DNA of 64,000 nt from Clostridiaceae bacterium (GCA_902363625.1 CABJAS010000007.1:186001-250000); one strand, 5' to 3'. Numbered from the stretch's first letter, positions 43,119-52,047 are shown. Notes: generated from the letters alone by a model not told the origin. Numbers and translations are program-made.

Positions 43119-43973
43119 TTATTCCTGTCCGGCAAACCGCGCAATGATTAAACCAATGATGAAGGTAATCGCACTGGTTAAAAGAATAGGAAGATTTAAA
43201 TTAGTAAGATTGATTCCCATTAAAATAGCAATCGGTGAAGCAATGACTAAACCTAAGATAGCGCAGTACGTATGGGATTCGTAATTTTTCAATAAAATTT
43301 CAATAATTTTCGCAATCAAGAAAATACCGATTACAACACCTAAGCCAAAGGGAACTAAGATCATTGAACTTTGTATAAGCTGATCGAAGTTTAAGGCTAC
43401 CAGAGCTTTAATAAATAGATTGATATGGCTGATAATGGGGTTATAATAACCGATAATCATCAGCATCATTGAACCGCTGACTCCCGGGATAACCATAGTT
43501 GCTGATGCTACAGCGCCAATCAAAAAGAGTTTGATAATTTCCAGCAAAGAGATTTGAATCGTCACATCTTTAGTGCCTTGTCCGCCTAACAACTGCATTC
43601 CAATAATTAAAGCAAAAAACAAGATAAAGATCAAACTGTGAGAGAAATCCGGTTTTTTGATTTTGATACGTCTGGTAATGATAGGCAGTCCACCTAAAAT
43701 CAAGCCTATAAAGCATAGATTAGTTTGGATAGGAAAATGAAGAAACAAATATTCAATGACAAACGACAAACAAACAATTCCGATTCCGGTTCCTAAAATA
43801 TAAGGAAACAGAGTCCGAATGCTTTTTTTCATATCTGAGAATAAGTGGGTGATAGAATATATGATATCATCATAAATACCCATGGATACTGCCATCGTTC
43901 CGCCACTGACTCCGGGAATGATATTTGCAATACCAATGAGAATCCCGCGAAGAATTTCATTTAATAATTTCAT
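43119..43973 (-). CDS. DUF368/PopT-like polyprenyl-phosphate transporter
   Basis: A 284-residue membrane protein with eight to nine hydrophobic segments, of the DUF368 family. The signature NIIPGVSGGTMAVSMGIYD near residue 20 and its internal repeat TMVIPGVSGSMMLMIIGYY near residue 160 show the inverted two-repeat build. Members have been shown to return undecaprenyl phosphate to the inner leaflet for reuse in wall synthesis. That role fits the envelope theme of this window. Monocistronic. Confidence 0.88.
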   Translation of the reverse strand: MKLLNEILRGILIGIANIIPGVSGGTMAVSMGIYDDIIYSITHLFSDMKKSIRTLFPYILGTGIGIVCLSFVIEYLFLHFPIQTNLCFIGLILGGLPIITRRIKIKKPDFSHSLIFILFFALIIGMQLLGGQGTKDVTIQISLLEIIKLFLIGAVASATMVIPGVSGSMMLMIIGYYNPIISHINLFIKALVALNFDQLIQSSMILVPFGLGVVIGIFLIAKIIEILLKNYESHTYCAILGLVIASPIAILMGINLTNLNLPILLTSAITFIIGLIIARFAGQE

Positions 43974-44191
43974 GTCTTACTCCTTTCATTTCTCGACTAT
44001 TCTATCACAATGAAAGTTTAAAAAATGTAAATAAAAGAAATCTTAACAACTTATTTATACAGCATGTTTTTTAGAGAAAACAATTTTGAAAATATCACAT
44101 TTGGACATATTTTAATAACGAATGCTACTGGTTTATGAGAGTAGGCATGCTATAATGGTAGAAAGAGTATAGGAATGCAGAGGAGAAAATT

Positions 44192-46417
44192 ATGCCAATA
44201 TTATTTCATGAAACATCTCAAACTTTTCATTTATATAATAGACACGTAAGCTATATATTTAAAGTGTTAAAAAATGGACATTTGGGACAGCTTTATTATG
44301 GGAAACACATTCGTGATCGTGAAAGTTTTGATCATTTATTAGAAATGCAGGCACGTTCTATGGCTGTGTGTCGTTTTGAGGGAGATCTTTGTTTTTCGCT
44401 CGAACATTTAAAACAGGAGTATCCTGCTTATGGAAGCGGAGATATGCGTCATCCGGCAATGGATATTGTTCAGGAAAATGGCAGCCGAATTATTGATTTT
44501 ACTTATCAATCTTATGAGATAGTGAAGGGGAAACCTAAATTACCGGGACTGCCTGCTACCTATGTAGAAGATGAAAGCGAAGCGACGACACTGCTTGTTA
44601 CAATGTATGATACAGTGATGGAGACAGAGCTGATTTTAAGCTATACGATCTATGAAGCGTTGCCGGTCATCTGCCGCAATGCTCGCTTTATACACTGTGG
44701 TCAAGCTCCAATTTCATTAGAAACAGCTATGAGTATGAATTTAGATTTACCGGATAAAGAGTATGAAATGCTCGAATTGACCGGTGCTTGGTCAAGAGAA
44801 CGCAGTGTCAAAGAAAGAAGACTGGAACACGGTATTCAATCTATCTATTCGATGCGTGGAAACTCAAGCAATAACTTTAATCCGTTTATTGCTTTAAAAC
44901 GTTTTGATGCGTCAGAATTTAATGGAGAAGTATTGGGATTCAGCTTTGTCTACAGCGGTAATTTCTTAGCGCAGGTAGAAGTCGATACCTATGATGTGAC
45001 AAGGATCAGCATGGGACTTCACCCACATTGTTTTAGCTGGACACTAAGTCAGGGAGAATCTTTTCAAACACCAGAAGCGGTAATGGTATATTCGGATCAA
45101 GGGTTAAACAGGATGAGTCAGGTTTATCATGAACTTTACCAAAAACGACTGGCAAGAGGAAAATATCGTGATCAGGTGAGACCGATTTTAGTGAACAACT
45201 GGGAAGGAACGTATTTTGATTTTGATGAGGATAAGATCGTTTCAATGGCAAAAACGGCGAAGAAGCTTGGAATTGAGCTCTTTGTGCTAGATGATGGCTG
45301 GTTTGGCAAGCGTAATGATGACACAACCGGGTTAGGCGACTGGTATCCGAATCTAAATAAACTGCCTAATGGGATTAAAGGGTTAAGTGAAAAAGTAGAG
45401 GCATTGGGACTGCAGTTTGGTTTATGGATTGAACCGGAAATGGTCAGTCATGATTCTGATCTCTATCGTCAGCATCCGGAGTGGACATTAGCAACCCCGC
45501 AGCGCCCTTCCAGCCATGGCCGCAATCAATATATTTTAGATTTTTCAAATGATGAAGTAGTAGACGCTATTTATGAAATGCTGCATAAAGTGATCTCGGA
45601 ATCTTCTATCTCTTATATTAAATGGGACATGAACCGCTGTATGAGTGAAGTATATTCCACAGCTAAAGCCGCAAAAGATCAAGGAAAAGTTATGCATCAG
45701 TATATTTTAGGTGTCTATCGTTTATATGAACAACTGACAACAGAATTTCCGAATATTTTATTTGAGTCGTGTTCTTCCGGAGGAGCCCGTTTTGATCCGG
45801 GAATGCTGTATTATGCACCGCAATGCTGGGCAAGCGATGACAGTGATGCGATTGAACGTTTAAAGATCCAATATGGGACATCCATCGTTTATCCGCTTTC
45901 AAGCATTGGTGCACACGTATCGGCTATTCCAAATCATCAGGTCTATCGTTCAACCCCGATTGAAACGCGTGCTAATGTGGCTTATTTTGGAACATTCGGC
46001 TATGAACTCGATTTAAATCAGTTAGATCAGGAAACCTTAGATAAGATAGTCAAACAAGTTGAATTCATGAAAGAATATCGTGAACTTATTCAGTTTGGGA
46101 CATTTTATCGTTTGAAGAGTCCGTTTGAAACAAAAATAACCGCTTGGATGGTTGTATCCAAAGATCAAAATACAGCTTTAGTCGGTTATTACAAGCCATT
46201 GCAGGAGGTTAATATCGCTTATGAAAGACTCCCACTTTGCGGATTAGCTCCGGATAAAGAATATCATGTCTCTGTGCATGATATAGACTGCTATGGCGAT
46301 GAATTGATGAATGTCGGACTTATTACATCGGATACACCACCGCAATCAATCAATGAGATTCATGATGGCAGCCATGGTGATTACAGCTCAAGAATTTATA
46401 TTATTAAAGCAAAATAA
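44192..46417 (+). CDS. alpha-galactosidase, GH36
   Basis: A 741-residue glycoside hydrolase family 36 enzyme that removes alpha-galactose from melibiose, raffinose and related oligosaccharides. The N-terminal beta-supersandwich is followed by a TIM barrel: NNWEGTYFDFDEDKI, ELFVLDDGWFGKRNDD, WIEPEMVS, SYIKWDMNR (nucleophile Asp in KWDMN) and SCSSGGARFDPGML. No signal peptide, so cytoplasmic. It stands alone; an AraC regulator lies 0.8 kb downstream but is not evidently its control. TATAAT at 44151 is a possible -10. Confidence 0.95.
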   Translation: MPILFHETSQTFHLYNRHVSYIFKVLKNGHLGQLYYGKHIRDRESFDHLLEMQARSMAVCRFEGDLCFSLEHLKQEYPAYGSGDMRHPAMDIVQENGSRIIDFTYQSYEIVKGKPKLPGLPATYVEDESEATTLLVTMYDTVMETELILSYTIYEALPVICRNARFIHCGQAPISLETAMSMNLDLPDKEYEMLELTGAWSRERSVKERRLEHGIQSIYSMRGNSSNNFNPFIALKRFDASEFNGEVLGFSFVYSGNFLAQVEVDTYDVTRISMGLHPHCFSWTLSQGESFQTPEAVMVYSDQGLNRMSQVYHELYQKRLARGKYRDQVRPILVNNWEGTYFDFDEDKIVSMAKTAKKLGIELFVLDDGWFGKRNDDTTGLGDWYPNLNKLPNGIKGLSEKVEALGLQFGLWIEPEMVSHDSDLYRQHPEWTLATPQRPSSHGRNQYILDFSNDEVVDAIYEMLHKVISESSISYIKWDMNRCMSEVYSTAKAAKDQGKVMHQYILGVYRLYEQLTTEFPNILFESCSSGGARFDPGMLYYAPQCWASDDSDAIERLKIQYGTSIVYPLSSIGAHVSAIPNHQVYRSTPIETRANVAYFGTFGYELDLNQLDQETLDKIVKQVEFMKEYRELIQFGTFYRLKSPFETKITAWMVVSKDQNTALVGYYKPLQEVNIAYERLPLCGLAPDKEYHVSVHDIDCYGDELMNVGLITSDTPPQSINEIHDGSHGDYSSRIYIIKAK

Positions 46418-46443
46418 GTGTTCTTATAAGAGCACTTTTTTCT
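46415..46443 (+). terminator. terminator of the alpha-galactosidase gene
   Basis: AGTGTTCT-TATA-AGAGCACT and T6. Confidence 0.85.
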
Positions 46444-46629
46444 ATGGCTAAATGAATACCTGCTATATATGGAGAGGTTTTTAAGCTTTGGTATTATAAA
46501 TAATCCTGCCAGTAATAAATAGAATTTATAGAAAATGACGATCATAGGAAAATAGAAAGAGGATGTAACTTGACTTTCTAAAATGGAGTGGTAAAGTTTT
46601 TATAGAGACTATTTGAAAGGAGACAGACA

Positions 46630-46881
46630 ATGTTGGAATATAAATATGATACTCAGCTTTTGATTGAAGGAAAAGATCTTGATGAAGATGCGATCAATGA
46701 TTATTTTGTCACTCATTTTGCCGGAGACTGCTTACTGGCAGTAGGCGATGACGAACTGATTAAAATTCATTTTCATACCAACGAGCCTTGGGAAGTGCTG
46801 GAATATTGTACAACCTTAGGAGAAATCTATGATATTGTGATTGAAGATATGGATCGTCAGTCGAGAGGATTGAAAGGATAA
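46630..46881 (+). CDS. orphan FakA/YloV-like middle domain
   Basis: An 83-residue protein resembling the middle domain of the fatty-acid kinase subunit FakA (YloV): YKYDTQLLIEGKDLDEDAI, then GDCLLAVGDDELIKIHFHTN and EPWEVLEYCTTLGEIYDIVI. In FakA this domain joins the ATP-binding DhaL domain to the C-terminal DegV-like domain; here it stands alone, behind GAAAGGAG and before a terminator, so it is an intended small protein rather than a fragment edge. It might modulate FakA or DegV proteins; that is inference. Confidence 0.65.
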   Translation: MLEYKYDTQLLIEGKDLDEDAINDYFVTHFAGDCLLAVGDDELIKIHFHTNEPWEVLEYCTTLGEIYDIVIEDMDRQSRGLKG

Positions 46882-46908
46882 AACATGTGACAATGCACAT
46901 GTTTTTAT
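46880..46908 (+). terminator. terminator of the FakA-like gene
   Basis: AAACATGTG-ACAATG-CACATGTTT and T-rich tail at the stop codon. Confidence 0.85.
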
Positions 46909-46922
46909 TTGTGTGAAAAACC

Positions 46923-47096
46923 GGCATTCATGTAATTGGCTGTCGATATGCTAAATTAACACTGATGTGTCAAAATTTTATTGGGATTCATCCTTTGGTA
47001 CAGATTCTTCGTTTGAAAGCCATGGCAGCTTTTACTTCTCATATGTGTATATTGGCTATTTTGTTTGCTTATCTACTTTATAAAAACTTGCAATAA
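46923..47096 (+). pseudogene. probable transposase C-terminal remnant
   Basis: An open stretch of 57 codons without a start reads GIHVIGCRYAKLTLMCQNF and then LKAMAAFTSHMCILAILF, ending AYLLYKNLQ. The style is that of the last part of an IS transposase, recalled from memory. Upstream nothing of the element is left. The rest of the gap between 46881 and 47259 holds only terminators. Confidence 0.35.
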
Positions 47097-47221
47097 ACAT
47101 GAGATGATACTTTGTATATTGCATTTTTTCAATGAAGAACCGATAAAATAAAGCAATGTCCTTATATAAATGATAAATTATTTTATTCAAGGAATCTTGG
47201 CAACATTTTATCATAAAAAAA

Positions 47222-47249
47222 GGATACAAACTTACTGCTTGTATCAGTC
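47222..47249 (-). terminator. terminator of the AraC-family gene
   Basis: On the minus strand GATACAAGCAGTAAGTTTGTATC runs into T7. Confidence 0.75.
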
Positions 47250-47258
47250 CGCTAAATT

Positions 47259-48107
47259 TTATTTAATCAAGATTTGACCATTTTTGAGTTGATTGGATTT
47301 TCGATATTGACTTGGAGATGAATCATATGTATGATGAAAAGCTTTGGAAAAAGCCAACTGGTTGGCATAACCGCAAGAATAAGCAATTTGGTTGATCGGC
47401 AGATCAGTATCTACCAGCAGATCCCGAGCTTTGTTCATGCGATATTGAAGTAAAAAACTTTGTGGTGTTGTTTTCAAGTGCTTTTTAAAAAGAGCACTTA
47501 AATAACTGCGGTTTAATGATAAATAATCTGCAAGATCCTGAACACTGATTTTATTTTGATAGTTGTTTTGAATAAACTGTATAGCCTTTACTATATAGAT
47601 ATTATTGCTTTTAATAGTATCTTTTTTATGAAAGTACGGCTGATTTTGAGATAAGTATGAAAAAAACAAATATAGCTGTCCTTGAATAAATAGTTCATTG
47701 CTGTAGCTCATTTGATGATGGGTAATCATAGATTTAACACATGACTTAATTTCTTTATCCAACCGACAAGCAATAACATGCTCAATAGAAGAAAAACCAC
47801 ACTGTCGACAGTAATATTCAGCTTTATCTCCATCAAAGCCAATCCATAGATAAGTCCAAGGATCCTTTTCATCAGCACGATAAAATGTCGTATCATCAGG
47901 ATAGATTAAAAAAGCCTGACCTGCTTCAACGGAATAGATTTTATCATGAACGTGATAATATCCTTTTCCGTTTAAACAATAATGAATCAGATAGTGACTG
48001 CGAATCGCAGGTCCGTAAGCATAATTGGCACTGCATTCTTGAATGCCGCAGAACTTAACATTGATTTCATTGAAGGTATCATTTTTTAATTCAAGATAAG
48101 AATACAT
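47259..48107 (-). CDS. AraC-family transcriptional regulator
   Basis: A 282-residue regulator: an N-terminal cupin-like sensing domain (YHVHDKIYSVEAGQAFLIYPD) and a C-terminal pair of helix-turn-helix motifs (KISVQDLADYLSLNRSYLSA; INQIAYSCGYANQLAFSKAF). This is the MsmR/YesN-like form that usually responds to a sugar. The start at 48107 is chosen six bases after GAGGTG; a GTG at 48116 is possible. The nearest sugar gene is the alpha-galactosidase to the left, on the other strand. Confidence 0.88.
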   Translation of the reverse strand: MYSYLELKNDTFNEINVKFCGIQECSANYAYGPAIRSHYLIHYCLNGKGYYHVHDKIYSVEAGQAFLIYPDDTTFYRADEKDPWTYLWIGFDGDKAEYYCRQCGFSSIEHVIACRLDKEIKSCVKSMITHHQMSYSNELFIQGQLYLFFSYLSQNQPYFHKKDTIKSNNIYIVKAIQFIQNNYQNKISVQDLADYLSLNRSYLSALFKKHLKTTPQSFLLQYRMNKARDLLVDTDLPINQIAYSCGYANQLAFSKAFHHTYDSSPSQYRKSNQLKNGQILIK

Positions 48108-48206
48108 CTCCTTCACCTCTTCACCATTATATCAAAATCTCATTCATAAAGTATAGTGATTTAAAAATGAAGGGAATAATGATAGAATAGAAATGAGGTG
48201 ATCGTA

Positions 48207-48719
48207 ATGTGCGGACAGTTTTATATCATGCTTCATGGTAAGAAGCAAACTATCTATCCAAATGATCCATATAAAATCATGATTTATGATCAAAATCAGT
48301 TTACTTATCAAAAAGCAAATTGGGGATTTAAAACCAATAAGCGCCCAATTATTAATGCTAGAAGTGAAACATTGCTGACAAAACCTACTTTTATAGGATT
48401 AAAGCATTGTCTGATTATGGCAAATGGATATTATGAATGGGATGCGGCAAAAATGAAAACAGATATCCATTTGAAAGACCATAGCTATTTATATATGGCA
48501 GGATTATATCGTTATCAAAAAGATCGTTATGAATATACCATTGTCACAACCAAAGCGAATGCTAGTGTCGATCAGATTCACGACCGCATGCCTTTGATTC
48601 TTACAAAAGAAGAAGCAGAGTGCTGGGTGCGAGAACAGGAGACTGAACAATTGCTTAACGCTATTCCACCATCTTTGCAGTATGAGCAGGAAATGAACCA
48701 AATTCATTTAGATGTATAG
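48207..48719 (+). CDS. SRAP (YedK/HMCES-like) abasic-site protein
   Basis: A 170-residue SRAP domain protein. Cys2 (MCGQFY) becomes the N-terminal residue and cross-links abasic sites in single-stranded DNA. Also present are NARSET (substrate loop), GYYEWD (catalytic Glu) and HDRMPLIL (catalytic His). It is shorter than YedK (about 220 residues), lacking some of the loop insertions. The start at 48207, after GAGGTG, is required to expose Cys2. Its stop is followed within 11 bases by the PfkB-type kinase gene. Confidence 0.9.
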   Translation: MCGQFYIMLHGKKQTIYPNDPYKIMIYDQNQFTYQKANWGFKTNKRPIINARSETLLTKPTFIGLKHCLIMANGYYEWDAAKMKTDIHLKDHSYLYMAGLYRYQKDRYEYTIVTTKANASVDQIHDRMPLILTKEEAECWVREQETEQLLNAIPPSLQYEQEMNQIHLDV

Positions 48720-48729
48720 GAGCAAATAT

Positions 48730-49623
48730 ATGAAAACATTAGTTATTGGATCCACCGTCTGTGATGTAGTAATCGAAGTTGAGCGCATGCCTAAAATTGG
48801 TGAAGATGAAAACATCAGACAGCAAAGCCTGCACATTGGCGGCTGTGCCTTTAATGTGAGCAGAATGCTGGCTTTGTTTCAAAGTGCCTATGTTTTATTT
48901 ACACCAGTGGGGCAGGGTGTCTATGGGGATTTTGTGCGTCAGTATTTTAAACAGGAAAAAATTCCTATTTTATTGGAACCGGCACGTTCAAATGGCTGCT
49001 GCTACTGTATCGTCGATCAAAGCGGAGAACGTACTTTTATCTGCGAGCATGGGGCAGAGTATTTTTTTGAAGAAGAATGGTTTGATCGTATTAATACTAA
49101 AGATTTTCAGTTTGTTTATATTTGCGGATTGGAAATTGAAGAAACTTCAGGAGATCAAATTATTTCATTTTTAGAGAAGAATCCACATCTTACTATTTTC
49201 TTTGCGCCGGGACCAAGAATTTGCAAGATTGCAAAAGAAAAGATGCAGCGTTTGTTGGCATTACATCCAATTCTTCACTTAAACAAAAGTGAAATTCTCT
49301 CTTTCAGTAATCAAAATAGCTTGGAAAAAGCAGTTGAAGAGACTTATTTATTAAATCAAAATACGATTATTGTGACATTGGGAGCAGAGGGGACTTACTA
49401 TAAAGATGATACAGAAAGCTTTTTTATCCCTACGAAACAGGTGGAACCTGTCGATACGATTGGAGCAGGAGATGGACATATCGGAACAGTTATTGCCTGT
49501 CTTAGTCATTCCCTGCCTTTAAAACAAGCGATTCAAGTCGCTAATAAAGTTTCGGGTAAAATCGTTCAGAAAAAAGGGGCGACATTAACCAAGGAAGAAT
49601 TTGCAGAACTGCATTTAATATAA
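48730..49623 (+). CDS. PfkB-family carbohydrate kinase
   Basis: A 297-residue ribokinase-like enzyme: N-terminal VIGSTVCDVVIEVERMP, substrate glycine pair IGGCAFNVSRML, C-terminal TIGAGDGHIGTVIA with the catalytic Asp in GAGD. The usual GAGDxF is GAGDGH here. Length and motifs fit kinases of sugars or nucleosides (ribokinase, pseudouridine kinase and others); the substrate is not decided. Start at 48730, seven bases after AGGAG. Confidence 0.88.
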   Translation: MKTLVIGSTVCDVVIEVERMPKIGEDENIRQQSLHIGGCAFNVSRMLALFQSAYVLFTPVGQGVYGDFVRQYFKQEKIPILLEPARSNGCCYCIVDQSGERTFICEHGAEYFFEEEWFDRINTKDFQFVYICGLEIEETSGDQIISFLEKNPHLTIFFAPGPRICKIAKEKMQRLLALHPILHLNKSEILSFSNQNSLEKAVEETYLLNQNTIIVTLGAEGTYYKDDTESFFIPTKQVEPVDTIGAGDGHIGTVIACLSHSLPLKQAIQVANKVSGKIVQKKGATLTKEEFAELHLI

Positions 49624-49652
49624 AAATTGAGCAAAGCTGCTCAATTTTTATT
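49624..49652 (+). terminator. terminator of the PfkB-type kinase gene
   Basis: ATTGAGCA-AAGC-TGCTCAAT followed by TTTT. Confidence 0.8.
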
Positions 49653-49669
49653 TATGCTTTATTATGCTG

Positions 49670-50308
49670 TTATTTAGTCTGCATAACCAAATCCAAAAGA
49701 TGAATCCCATTGCCCCCGCCTAATTTAATACCTCTTAAACATGAGTTGCAGTAGCATACAACTAGATTATCTTTGTATAGTGCGATTTGTTCTTTCATGA
49801 ACTGCTTCTGTAATTCTAAAGGTAGGCGAGATAGTTTACAGTTATCGTATTGATCCCATAAATCTTTCAGCTTATTGTTTTTTGGTACATAATGCAGCAA
49901 ACCGCAGAAATCGGCATTTTCTTTTTTATTATCCAATTCAATGACTTGGATATTCATTTTTATCATAATGTTTCTTACGGCATTATAAGCCTTAGGGTTC
50001 TGTGCATCTCTAAAGCAATCTTGCAGAACCATTTTTTCTCCTTTGAAATCGGGAAAAATAAAGTTTGAGTCCTGATCGATAAATTCCCAAATACTCATTC
50101 TTTGAATAGCTGATTCTTTTCTTTGAATTTCTTCATTGCAGGCCTGGCAGACGGTTAGTGCAGTAAAGTTTTTTAATGCAGATAAATCTTCGATTCGACA
50201 ACATTTTGTGTGATTGATGTTGAAGCTTTGTTTCAAGTATGCTTTTACCTTTTTTTCTGTAGCAGGGGAGGCTTTCATAAAATTACAGCTTGGATAGTAG
50301 ATATACAT
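49670..50308 (-). CDS. cysteine-rich CCG-domain protein (heterodisulfide reductase-like)
   Basis: A 212-residue cytoplasmic protein with many conserved cysteines: YYPSCNFMKAS at the start, KCCRIEDL, VCQACNEEI, LQDCFRD, DFCGLLHY and YCNSCLRGIKLGGG. The CxxC and CC pairs recall the CCG domains of HdrB-like and GlcF-like redox proteins, which bind an iron-sulfur cluster. The start at 50308 is nine bases after AAAGGAG. Stands alone. Electron partner unknown. Confidence 0.6.
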   Translation of the reverse strand: MYIYYPSCNFMKASPATEKKVKAYLKQSFNINHTKCCRIEDLSALKNFTALTVCQACNEEIQRKESAIQRMSIWEFIDQDSNFIFPDFKGEKMVLQDCFRDAQNPKAYNAVRNIMIKMNIQVIELDNKKENADFCGLLHYVPKNNKLKDLWDQYDNCKLSRLPLELQKQFMKEQIALYKDNLVVCYCNSCLRGIKLGGGNGIHLLDLVMQTK

Positions 50309-50453
50309 ATGTTTCATCTCCTTTACACACTTGATTATATTCAAACTTTGATATTGTTCAATCCAATCAGGAGGACTTTAAACAATGTTTCGTTATTTTA
50401 TGAAAATATACCCACATTTTAGCAACAGTGTTTGAATAAACAATGGTGTAAAT

Positions 50454-50480
50454 AAAAAACTGGATCACAATGACCCAGCT
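50454..50480 (-). terminator. terminator of the TPR gene
   Basis: On the minus strand GCTGGGTC-ATTGT-GATCCAG runs into T6, 13 bases after the stop codon. Confidence 0.75.
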
Positions 50481-50492
50481 TTGACATTTATC

Positions 50493-51641
50493 TTAATCCA
50501 TCAAACCTGCATAAAAACATGCTTCTTTATATTCTTCTGATTCAATTAAATAACGGATGAGTAATTTAGTTAGAAACTGGTAGCTTCCATAATTTTCAGT
50601 TGTACTTTCATATTCTCTGAAATCTTTTAGATAATGAATCATTTGATCGTCTTGACAAACAATCTTTTCAATCAATATCAGATATTTGTTAGCACTATTC
50701 TGCGTATTAGAAGCTGTCTTTCCAATCTTAACCCACTGCATGCATTCATCTTTTTTATCTAATTGTAAGTAACAAAAAGCATATATGTAAGCTGAATTAT
50801 TTGAAATTTCTTCTCTATTGATTTTATTTAATGTTTCAATAGCATTTTGATAATCCTGATTATACATCATTACAGTAGCAATATATTCTAGTAAAACTGC
50901 CTTCAGATTTAAATGGAGATGTTCAGCTCCTTCTAAGCATTCTTCATATAGCTTGATAGCCTCGTTGAATCCCCCCAAAGCAGATAAGGTTCTCGCTAAA
51001 TTCATTTGACTATAGAAATATCGTTTATAGTTACTTGTCTCTAAAGATAGCTTCTCTGTTTCTCGACAACTAATAATCGCTTGATCCAACTCACCGTTTG
51101 CAATATAAACAAGTGAAAGCAGAAAGTAAGTGGCTGCTAGAAAATGCGTGTTTCTTTCTGGATAACCTTGAACAATATATTCAAGCTGCTTTTTAGCTAA
51201 TGTATTCTGATGGTTAAAATGATAAAAAGCAGCACGATATTGAATATAGCTTAGTATTTTTAAGTCTGGCTCATAAATCTGATAGTCAATTTTATACAGA
51301 GCTTCTAAATATTTATCAATTTCAATGACAACTTGATCATATTTTTTAATAGTAATGAAGTGAATAAAAATCATAATCAAGAACACATCATAATTTTTTG
51401 CTTTTTCAAATATGTCTTTATTTTTTATAAGAAAATTAATGATTGCCGCTCTTTTTTTAGAATTAAAAAAAGAATGATAATAGTAAAAATCTTTAAAGAC
51501 TTTATCAAGAACAATTTCTGCATCATGATCATTTAAAGCAATTTCCTTATTTAAGTAGATTTGAAAATAGTTTTCAATGGAATCATAATCATTATTCATA
51601 ATTGAATCAATTAGTGTATTATTTAAAATAGGCTTTTTCAT
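50493..51641 (-). CDS. TPR-repeat protein, candidate peptide receptor
   Basis: A 382-residue, almost entirely helical protein. TPR-like units are seen at about residues 160-340 (ATYFLLSLVYIANGELDQAI; SQMNLARTLSALGGFNEAIK LYEECL; EYIATVMMYNQDYQNAIE). The N-terminal 100 residues are helical without a recognisable DNA-binding helix-turn-helix. Size and fold recall Rap-type or HTH-less RRNPP receptors that bind small peptides. The ATG at 51641 comes one base after the stop of a 57-residue secreted peptide gene, itself preceded by a paralog, as in receptor-signal cassettes. A receptor role is inference. Confidence 0.6.
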   Translation of the reverse strand: MKKPILNNTLIDSIMNNDYDSIENYFQIYLNKEIALNDHDAEIVLDKVFKDFYYYHSFFNSKKRAAIINFLIKNKDIFEKAKNYDVFLIMIFIHFITIKKYDQVVIEIDKYLEALYKIDYQIYEPDLKILSYIQYRAAFYHFNHQNTLAKKQLEYIVQGYPERNTHFLAATYFLLSLVYIANGELDQAIISCRETEKLSLETSNYKRYFYSQMNLARTLSALGGFNEAIKLYEECLEGAEHLHLNLKAVLLEYIATVMMYNQDYQNAIETLNKINREEISNNSAYIYAFCYLQLDKKDECMQWVKIGKTASNTQNSANKYLILIEKIVCQDDQMIHYLKDFREYESTTENYGSYQFLTKLLIRYLIESEEYKEACFYAGLMD

Positions 51642-51642
51642 T

Positions 51643-51816
51643 CTATCCGATTGGTGGTTCGCCCTCAATCATTGGCATGATACATACATGCGTACAACCA
51701 CTGTTTGTTTTAGAATTATAGCCACAATTTTCATCATGAATATGTTGACAACTAACTCCTGCACAGATTGCTAAAGCGATCATTAGACAAGCCGCTTTTT
51801 TTAAACTTTTTAACAT
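51643..51816 (-). CDS. small secreted peptide 2, paralog of the next
   Basis: A 57-residue product: signal peptide MLKSLKKAACLMIALAICAG, then a short exported part with HIHDENCGY, NSGCTH and the C-terminal PMIEGEPPIG. AGAGGG lies ten bases before the ATG. Its stop codon is one base from the TPR gene start. It shares HDxNCGY, NSGCT and PxIEGxPPI with the peptide encoded at 51859-52047, so the pair arose by duplication and the C-terminus is under selection. Such conserved C-terminal tails are the mature signals in RRNPP systems. Confidence 0.65.
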   Translation of the reverse strand: MLKSLKKAACLMIALAICAGVSCQHIHDENCGYNSKTNSGCTHVCIMPMIEGEPPIG

Positions 51817-51858
51817 TAATAATTTCCCTCTTTCATAAATTTTTCATTTTGTTAATCC

Positions 51859-52047
51859 CTAAATCGGTGGATCTCCCTCAATTATTGGCGTTGCTTCATA
51901 GGTACATCCGCTGTTTATTTCTGGAATGTAACCGCAATTCTTATCATGCATACGCTGATATCCTTGGCTGAAACAAATTGCTGAGATAACTGTTAGACAT
52001 GCTAGTTTTTTTAAAAATTTAAGTTTGGCTCCCTCCTTTCTTTCCAT
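51859..52047 (-). CDS. small secreted peptide 1, paralog of the previous
   Basis: A 62-residue product with basic N-terminus, hydrophobic segment (LKKLACLTVISAICFS) and exported tail RMHDKNCGY, NSGCTYEATPIIEGDPPI. It aligns with peptide 2 from the Lys-rich start to the C-terminus. The ATG at 52047 has no ribosome binding site before it; AAAGGAGGG lies just inside the coding sequence, so either the message is leaderless or the true start is a later, unusual codon. No family recognised. Confidence 0.6.
   Translation of the reverse strand: MERKEGAKLKFLKKLACLTVISAICFSQGYQRMHDKNCGYIPEINSGCTYEATPIIEGDPPI

Noticed and set aside
45033..45914. Open frames antisense to the alpha-galactosidase gene
   Set aside because: They lie wholly inside a confidently assigned gene and have no ribosome binding sites or recognisable domains.
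47259..48107. AraC regulator as the specific activator of the alpha-galactosidase gene
   Set aside because: The genes are more than 0.8 kb apart with terminators and another gene between, and they are on opposite strands with no shared promoter region; it is possible but unsupported.
51643..51816. Peptide 2 as a lipoprotein (AGVSC near the signal peptide end)
   Set aside because: The residue three before the cysteine is Gly rather than the usual Leu/Val/Ile, and the paralog lacks a cysteine there.
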